Source: Prosopocoilus inquinatus (lineage: Eukaryota > Arthropoda > Insecta > Coleoptera > Lucanidae). From it: a DNA stretch of 64,000 nucleotides. The notes beneath the pieces are model-generated. The model saw nothing but the letters and a program-made list of their open reading frames with translations, was not told the DNA's origin and did not search any database. The stretch is from the NCBI GenBank assembly GCA_036172665.1, contig CM069870.1, positions 25,456,001 to 25,520,000 on the forward strand, given 5' to 3'. The position numbers and the translations under genes were made by a program. This document shows positions 57,345-64,000 of this stretch, in pieces. Position 1 is the stretch's first letter. Each line of letters begins with the position of its first letter.

Positions 57345-58550
57345 CTTATTTAATAAACAAAAAAATTTTATCTTTTGAATCGACTGGATTGGGTTGTCTT
57401 GATTTGGCGAATTGATTTATACATCGTTAGCCCATAAGAGAGGTCCTTCTTTTTGAAAAAAAATTGTCGATCCTTACTAGTTTGATCCAACCAAAATTAC
57501 TTGCTAATTTATTTTTCTTTCGGGGATTAAGTAGGCTCTTTGTTTTAAATGATCATAAACATCATTCGCTCGTGTTGGTTTATAATCAGAAAGAATGAGT
57601 TAATGATGACACTTCAGAGAAAATACTGCCATGAATAATTAATAGATACACCAACGTAGTTGAAGTCTACTGTTATGTGTTACTTGCTAAACATTTATAA
57701 ATAACCGTAAATAATCACCATGTACGTAATAGATTATGCCTATACAGTACGTCTGTAATTTAATTAAAGAAGAATTTAAACCTTTAATCGTGTCACCGAA
57801 GTAGGTTAAATCGTCAATTAAATTTATTAGTCAGGCCTTTAATAGACAGCGAACAAGCAACACATTTCTCTTCGTTTCAGTTTTTTCCCTGCTCTGAATG
57901 AAGTCTCTGACTGACTGCGGTTGCTTGTTCCTCACTTACACAGATAGAAAGAAGTTTGTTATAATTATTTCTACTTGCTTCGAACTCAAACTAAAATATT
58001 TAAAGTTATAATTTTTTTTATGTTTCCTGTGTTTATGGTAATGTAACAAGCAAGCAAGTAAGTAACTCGTATAAAGATTGATGGTTTAAGATTTGGGTTA
58101 CCGACGTCGTAAATTTATTTTTGGTTTAGAAGAATCTCGATTTTAGATTATAGTATACTGTGTAGTACTGTATGCGTTCGCTCTAATAATTGTCTTTGTA
58201 CAGTTAATACAAACAAAGGCGTAGAAATTCGAACGCGCATACCACCATGAATGTTCATTTTTTTATTGCCCACATTATTTAAGTATAGATAATAATAAAA
58301 AAAAAAAACTAACATACATACTCCTTTTCTTCGCCAGCATATTATTTTCATCACGTTGTTATGTTGTGTTTATTCACTGGAACTCTGTGTGCTTGCTTCG
58401 TCGACCGTTTATAATTGCGAAGATTTTCAAGATGTTCATAGAGAAACGCACCCAGCGAGGCATTTATTTAGTTTTTTCTTTCCTTTATGAATATGAATTA
58501 AACAATAATCGTCGAGTTTAACTTCTGCAGTTTACTGTACCTACTGTTAA
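57345..58550. other. Rest of intron 2, no further structure recognised
   Basis: AT-rich sequence with no ordered repeat or exon. GAACAAGCAAC near 57850 and GTTGCTTGTTC near 57923 are mirrored and may be a small decayed MITE. Confidence 0.35.
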
Positions 58551-58557
58551 ATTTCAG

Positions 58558-58719
58558 GCCCACCTTAACACCTGCAAGCACGACGCCATCCCTTGCACTA
58601 GTTACTGTGGGGCCCAAATTCCCAAAGTGTTGATGGAAGACCACCTTAAGTACACGTGCCCCCAAAGAAGAGCGAGGTGTGAATTTTGCAATAAGGAGTT
58701 CACAGGACATGCCTTAGAG
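58558..58719 (+). CDS. Traf4: Traf4 coding exon 3 (TRAF zinc fingers 1-3)
   Basis: Residues 107-160, starting AHLNTCKHDAIPCTSYCG. With exon 2 it completes finger 1 as C-x6-C-x11-H-x3-C. It then gives finger 2 (CKHDAIPC, CTSYC, H-x4-C in DHLKYTC) and opens finger 3 (CPQRRARCEFC, NKEFTGHALE). The wording parallels vertebrate TRAF4 (GHLNTC, then IPC, then CPKRRLKCEFC). The acceptor AAATTTCAG ends at 58557. The donor is taken as GAG|GTTGGT after 58719, which keeps 54 codons in phase 0; a nearby alternative GTAAAC at 58724 would change the phase. The protein is incomplete: remaining fingers, the coiled coil and the TRAF-C (MATH) domain must lie beyond the window, since vertebrate TRAF4 has about 470 residues. 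Confidence 0.92.
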
Positions 58720-59530
58720 GTTGGTAAACGTGAAATATTTTTTTTGAAAAGCTTTATTTTTTTCTTTTAATTTCATGTAATATACAATCATTCTTGCCTC
58801 TGCATGAATGTGACCTTTATTCATTAAACAGCATTGTATGCAAACTGTTATCATTTTTAAAGTTGGCGTGACACAGTTCAACGTACCTACACATTATTAT
58901 TATTTAGGTGTCCGCCGAGAGTTTCATTTTAAATAGAATTTTGGTAGAAACAGTTTATTTTATTGATTACAATAAGTATACCTACATTTAATTTTTAGTT
59001 TCTTTCTACTTTCATAAATGCAACATTTTTATTAGTTTTATTGGAGAAAATTATCAAATTTCCGTTTAAAAAACATTGTCCATTAATTTTAATAATATGT
59101 CATTTTGGAGCTTGTGTGCGAAATAAATAAGTCAGATTTTTTTTTCAAACAAAAAATTGTAGTATAGGCAAACCAGTTGACTCCGCCTGTATGTATACAA
59201 GGTTGCCAGATTTTTCTTAGAAAATATAGCCAAACATATTGCAAAAAGTACCCCAATTACGCCAAACTGCGAAGTGTAAAAAAATATTAATATATTCTAT
59301 TACATTATTTGAAATATTAGCAGGATTTGACAGTTGTCAAGGTGAACTATTCTTTTTTCTTGTTTTTGCTAAAAATAGAACCAGAAAGAAACAAAAAGAA
59401 AATTCCAAAAAAATACTCAAAACACTAAATTAACTTTAACTTTAACAAAAAAATCAAAAACAAAAGAGAAATGAAAGAAACAGCAACAAAATACATATAA
59501 AAATAAATAAATATAAATAAAAGCAAATTA
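58720..59530. other. Start of Traf4 intron 3, no feature seen
   Basis: No exon or repeat was recognised. The intron continues past the window end. Confidence 0.45.
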
Positions 59531-59539
59531 TAAAAAAGT

Positions 59540-60720
59540 CAAAGATATGATTAAAAGACGACAAGAGAAATGAACGACGAAATACAGTGCATAAACGAAA
59601 AGAAGATTATAAATGTGGACATAAAACAAATGAAAAACGATGAAATACGAAAAGCGCCAATAAAAAGCGAAAAATCTATTTGAGAAGAATAAGAAAACAA
59701 CATAAAAATATAGACATAAATAAATATTAATAAAAATAAATTATAGGAAAATCAGTAATGCGATTAAAGAACGAAAGAATGAACGAATGACGAAATACTG
59801 TACACAAAACAAAAGAAGATCACAAATGTGATGGACACACAAAACAAATGAAAAACGATGAGCTACGACAAAGCGCCGATAAAAAGCGAAAACATTATTT
59901 ATTCAGAATAAGAAAAGAAAAAGAGAAATCTTTAGTACGAAAGCATAAAGAACAGAAAAAAAACAAAAGAAAATTGATGGCTAAGATGAACAAAAAACAA
60001 ATGAATCTCCAAATGAAAAAATAAAAGAAAACTAGTAGAAAACAAAAGACAATTGTAAGAAAGTGTTAGTGACAACATGTGGAAAAAATATGTAAACAGA
60101 AGTGCTACTATACTAAGATGGACAAAAAAAAATAAAATCAAAGACTTTTTGAAAAACAAATGAAAAACGACGAACTACGAAAACGTGCCAATAAAATGCG
60201 AGAAATCAATTTGATAAGAAAAGAAAAGAAATCCATAGTACGAAAGCTTAAAAAGCAGAAAAAAAAAACAAAAGAAAATTGATGACTAAGATGAACAAAA
60301 AACAAATGAATCTCCAAATGAAAAAATAAAAGAAAACTAGTAGAAAACAAAAGACAATTGTAATAAAGCGTAAGTGACAAAATGTGAAAAAAAAACAATA
60401 TTAAAAAAATATATAAACAAAAGTGCCACGATACTAAGATGTACAAAAAAATTAAAATCAAGGAGTCTTTGAAAAACAAATGAAAAACGATGAACTACGA
60501 AAAAGCGACAGTAAAATGCGAGAAATCAATTTGATAAGAAAAGTAAAAGTAAAAAGGAAATCCTTAGTACGATAGCATAAAGAACAGAAAAAAAAACAAA
60601 AAAAATTTATGACAGATGAACAAAAAACAAATGAATCTCCAGACGAAAAAATAAAAAGAAAACTAATAGAAAACAAAAGACAACTGTAATAAAGCGTCAG
60701 TCGACAAAATATGAAAAATT
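59540..60720 (+). repeat. Imperfect ~320-bp A-rich tandem array
   Basis: GAAAAACGATGAACTACGAAA-type heads lie at 59632, 59849, 60161 and 60482. The last units (312 and 321 bp) share CCAATAAAA(A/T)GCG, TTTGATAAGAAAAG, CCTTAGTACGA, GATGAACAAAAAACAAATGA and AACAAAAGACAATTGTAA. The minus-strand Phe-rich frames across it are an effect of the A-rich repeat. Confidence 0.75.
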
Positions 60721-60877
60721 AATTTAATAAAAATAAACAAAATGGAAATGCTTTTAAATACGTAAATAAATTAGATTTTTGCAATAAACAAAAAGTAATA
60801 GTGGAGGCTAAATAAAAGTCTGAGCCCATGCAGCATGTAATAATAGCTTCGTCGAGAGTGTTCATTAATTTTTTTCA

Positions 60878-60925
60878 GTCCTAACGAAGCTACCAATGGG
60901 TAGTGAAACGTTGAGTGGTCTTTCC
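60878..60925 (+). ncRNA. Degenerate hammerhead-like motif 6
   Basis: CTAACGA stands where CTGACGA is expected. It is followed by CTACC-AATG-GGTAG (5-bp stem II with unpaired AG and T at its foot), GAAAC and GTTGAG. The change at the third core base should abolish activity. A partial repeat of the tail (TAGTGAAACGTTGA) follows at ~61004. Confidence 0.35.
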
Positions 60926-61344
60926 AATTTTAATAGTGTTGAGTCTTGTCCGATGAAAATTGTACGTAAAAAGTTTTTAATCTCTAACCGGACCGAATTA
61001 TAGTGAAACGTTGAATGCTTTTCCATTTATAATTCTGTCCGATTAAAGATTAAGAAATGTTTACTTATATACTATTTTCTTATAATTTTTAAACGTTCAA
61101 AATATTCAGAAGAAAAAAAGTAATGCACGTATAAAACTTACTAAATTATTTATTTATTTATTTTTTAATTTTCACGTTTATTAACGGATGAAACTATTGA
61201 ATTCAATTCACTTCAGAGAAGAATAGAAGAGAGTGATCTATAAACAAGATTTTTCAAAAAACATAAGAAGCCTCAGTTAGGCAACCTAATGTACACAGCC
61301 GTTTGTATGTTCCTGTATATCATTGGTTGAAGGCAATACGAATA

Positions 61345-62982
61345 TACCGGGTGTCCACCGAGTGCCGCGGTCTTCTCTACCGTCTAAAGTATACAAGATA
61401 GAAAAGAAATTCAAGCGAGCTGAGATGTAACCCAGTCAGCTCTATTTTCTAAAATTATTTTTGGCTATACAGGGTGTTCAGTAACTGAGAGGCATACCAA
61501 AGTTATATTTTTTTAAAAGGAATCCCCAGTATATTTTTACGTATTTCGAAAATACGCATAACGAGTAAGTAATAATCAAAAATTTCGGAAGTTTTATTAA
61601 AAAGTTTTTTAAGATATTAATGATAGTGTATAGAAAATTGCTCTACTTTGAGCTCTTATAGTTTGATTATTTATTTACATTTCATATTGAATTTTTGTAG
61701 GTAGATAATACAATATCTCATGTACGCGTAACGAGTAGGTAATAACCCAAAGTTCCGGAAGTTTTATTTAAAAGTTTTTAAGATATTAATGATAGTGTAT
61801 AAAAAATTACTCTACTTTGAGCTCTTATAGTTTGATTATTTATTTACATTTCATCGTAAATTTTTGTAGGCAAAGTTTTGAAAAAGTTAATTTTTCTCAA
61901 AATTTCCAAATGGAACACCCTGTATGTCTAAACTCCTGTGAAACACTGCCTTAATGAGCTTTCATAAAACGCCAAAAGTTTTTGTCTAAACTGAAGAAAT
62001 CGCGAGACAGTAATGAAATATTTTTTTTCTTTCAATATTAAAGTCATCTAGCCTTTCCATCCGGTTTTTCTGTTTCAGCTAGATGATAAATCAATGAATA
62101 TGTTTTATTTTTTGTTCAAAGTAATTGAATATGTTCCTATTAAACTAATTACTATTTTCCTTTACTTTGAACATATTTAAATAACCTTATTAAAAATAAA
62201 TTAAAGAAATAAAATTTAAAATTACGTTGCCGTTTGCTAGAAAATAGGAAAACAGTTGCCATGGATTTTTAATTGACAGAAGAATTGTTTAAATTAGTGA
62301 CACACTACTTTTACAAGTACTTTTTTTTGTGTTTAATAATGAAAAGTTACGTGACGTGACACACCTAAGGAGAAAGCAACCAAAAACTGTCTTTTAGCGT
62401 CAAGATTATAAGAAGTAAGAAGTATTTACAAGGAGCCGAAAAACAATTTGAATATTTAATATGAATTTTCTAGATCCAGTGGTTCCTTGTCATTCTTAAT
62501 TTGTTCATTGTTTTCTGTTATTTTCTAAATTAATACTTATTACTCTTAATCTGTACATGTTCACATAATAACTAATAGATTGAAGCTGTTGTGAAATTTC
62601 TGTACATGAGATATTGTATTATCTACCTACAAAAATTCAATATGAAATGTAAATAAATAATCAAACTATAAGAGCTCAAAGTAGAGCAATTTTCTATACA
62701 CTATCATTAATATCTTAAAAAACTTTTTAATAAAACTTCCGAAATTTTTGATTATTACTTACTCGTTATGCGTATTTTCGAAATACGTAAAAATATACTG
62801 GGTGTTCCATTTAAAAAAATATAACTTTGGTATGCCTCTCAGTTACTGAACACCCTGTATAGCCAAAAATAATTTTAGAAAATAGAGCTGACTGGGTTAC
62901 ACCTCAGATCGTTTGAATTTCTTTTCTATCTTGTATACTTTCGACGGTAGAGAAGACCGCGGCACTGGGTGGACACCCTGTA
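61345..62982. mobile_element. 1.64-kb palindrome with a second element's ends inside
   Basis: Outer ends TACCGGGTGTCCACC and GGTGGACACCCTGTA frame arms of ~380 bp (61345-61725 and 62603-62982) with very high mirror identity. At 61468 and 62859 both arms contain a second, inner pair of ends, TACAGGGTGTTCAGTAAC and its mirror. The left arm has a further tandem partial duplication of its inner part (61727-61870). The ~600 bp centre is unique AT-rich DNA. Confidence 0.85.
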
Positions 62983-62989
62983 TATATTT

Positions 62990-64000
62990 TTGTTAAAAAT
63001 TGTATTTAACTTGTACGTGGTATTCACCTAGATTATGCGATTTTCCCTTTTTTTTTAATAAACAATTACAATTTTCCAGTTTTTATTAAAGAGACTTTAC
63101 GAATCCTGTCTCAACTCCACCCTTGGTTGTGTAAATGATTTGATACAATTTTATGCAATCTTCATCTACCTATTTATATCTACTTGGGTAAAAAATTGTC
63201 AAAATAAAATAAAAGTTAGACCTAAATGTTTTCTTATTACTTCCATTATTTTTCTCTCCATCTGTCGTTTTCACAATACTTTCTGTTTTCTCTTCAGGAA
63301 ACGAGATTTGGTAACTCGTGATACAAATTATTTCTTGTAATACCACGTTGCATTCATTGCATTCACAACAACCGATGCTTCTATGTAAGTACAAACAACG
63401 AGTTTCACACAGACGAGAAACAAGAAAGGCTACAAGTGGAAGAGAGAAAATAGCGAGGTCATTCAAAGTCATACGGATGAGAAAGGCGTGGCTGTCCACC
63501 AGCATGAATGAACTTGTTTCCACGTTGAGTTTTACGCATTCTTCTTCTTCTTGCACGAATTGAATTTTGCATCAAACCAAGCAGCTTGTGCTTGTTGCTA
63601 TTTTGCAATAAGTACCTGCGTAAAATGTTAATTAAATGCAGATAGAAAATTGCCTTCGTGTAAAATTAAACGCTCTTTAATTTAATTTAATTGCCGGCTG
63701 TAACAAATTAACAGGGGCGGAACGACCTTAAATTTGCTCATATTCTGCAGTAGAAGGATCTCTCTGTTTTCATGCTTACAAGGTTAAATGAACGGTTTTT
63801 ATGTAGTTCTGGTTGGAGTGCAAATTAATACCACACCTTCAGTATAATAGGTGGTTTATTCCCTTTACTTTAAATAATAGACCTCGTTTTTAATTAGTTT
63901 TAATTGAGTTGTATCTGTTGCAAAAACAAACAAAAACCACTCTTTGTTTTTTTTTAAACTAGCTACAGCCTTCTGCTTTATTTGATTTTCTCTTAAAAAA
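62990..64000. other. End of window, intron 3, no exon recognised
   Basis: A 128-codon minus-strand frame (63556-63170) and an overlapping plus-strand frame have no recognisable motif and lie in AT-rich DNA. They are most likely chance. No further TRAF zinc-finger exon was found. Confidence 0.4.

Larger units (their letters stand above)
54408..58557 (+). other. Traf4 intron 2 (4.15 kb)
   Basis: Runs from GTGAGT to TTAAATTTCAG. It contains two tandem arrays, one hammerhead-like motif in sense orientation and a MITE inside a MITE. No further exon was recognised. Confidence 0.85.

Noticed and set aside
58498..58710. 70-codon minus-strand ORF
   Set aside because: Antisense shadow of Traf4 exon 3.
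59932..60676. Phe/Leu/Ser-rich minus-strand ORFs looking like membrane proteins
   Set aside because: They are translations of an A-rich tandem array in the antisense direction and repeat with it.
63170..63563. Overlapping 128- and 81-codon frames on opposite strands
   Set aside because: No recognisable domain, no splice context, and not a TRAF zinc finger or MATH exon.
1..64000. CRISPR arrays, operons, bacterial-type promoters and terminators
   Set aside because: The window is eukaryotic (spliced gene, LINE, BEL/Pao, mariner); no spacer-repeat array with regular spacing was seen.

Overview
This window looks like arthropod nuclear DNA, most likely from an insect. It is AT-rich with long introns, is crowded with short palindromic DNA transposons whose ends read TACAGGGTG, and carries BEL/Pao, CR1/Jockey-like, mariner and Penelope-type remnants. 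The exact order cannot be read from sequence alone; a beetle would fit but is a guess.

The only recognisable host gene is Traf4 (TNF-receptor-associated factor 4) on the + strand. Three phase-0 coding exons lie at 19663-19875, 54303-54407 and 58558-58719. They encode a Cys-free Ser/Asn/Pro-rich N-terminus followed directly by the first TRAF-type zinc fingers; no RING exon is seen. Intron 1 is 34.4 kb, intron 2 is 4.15 kb, and the gene runs out of the window in intron 3, so the later zinc fingers and the MATH/TRAF-C domain are missing here.

Layout. 1-19.3 kb is upstream intergenic DNA: a BEL/Pao reverse-transcriptase relic (395-1252), a large foldback (3113-5353), a 1.3 kb nested palindrome (6033-7369), a coding-like tandem repeat (8.9-9.7 kb), a LINE relic (13.3-13.6 kb) and many MITEs. 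19.3-19.66 kb is the presumed promoter and 5' UTR. Intron 1 (19.9-54.3 kb) holds satellite-like arrays (21.4, 28.0, 49.7 kb), a hAT-like element (32.0-34.3 kb), a K/E-rich pseudogene-like stretch split by a tRNA-derived SINE (36.7-38.9 kb), a GC-rich block (39.9-40.6 kb), a complete but dead mariner (44.7-46.0 kb) and a second copy of the large foldback (50.97-53.99 kb). Introns 2 and 3 hold tandem arrays and a 1.64 kb palindrome-within-palindrome (61345-62982).

The most interesting signal is a set of hammerhead-ribozyme-like motifs at 41.9, 43.9, 51.2, 53.1 and 56.4 kb, plus a degenerate one at 60.9 kb. Four have the full CUGANGA...GAAA core with paired stems; the fifth has a GAAG change with matching stem changes. 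One sits inside a perfect 20-bp inverted repeat. Another sits near the end of a ~760 bp insertion flanked by a 14-bp target duplication. Several lie in the sense strand of Traf4 introns and could cut the pre-mRNA if active. All family calls are made by eye, without database searches.
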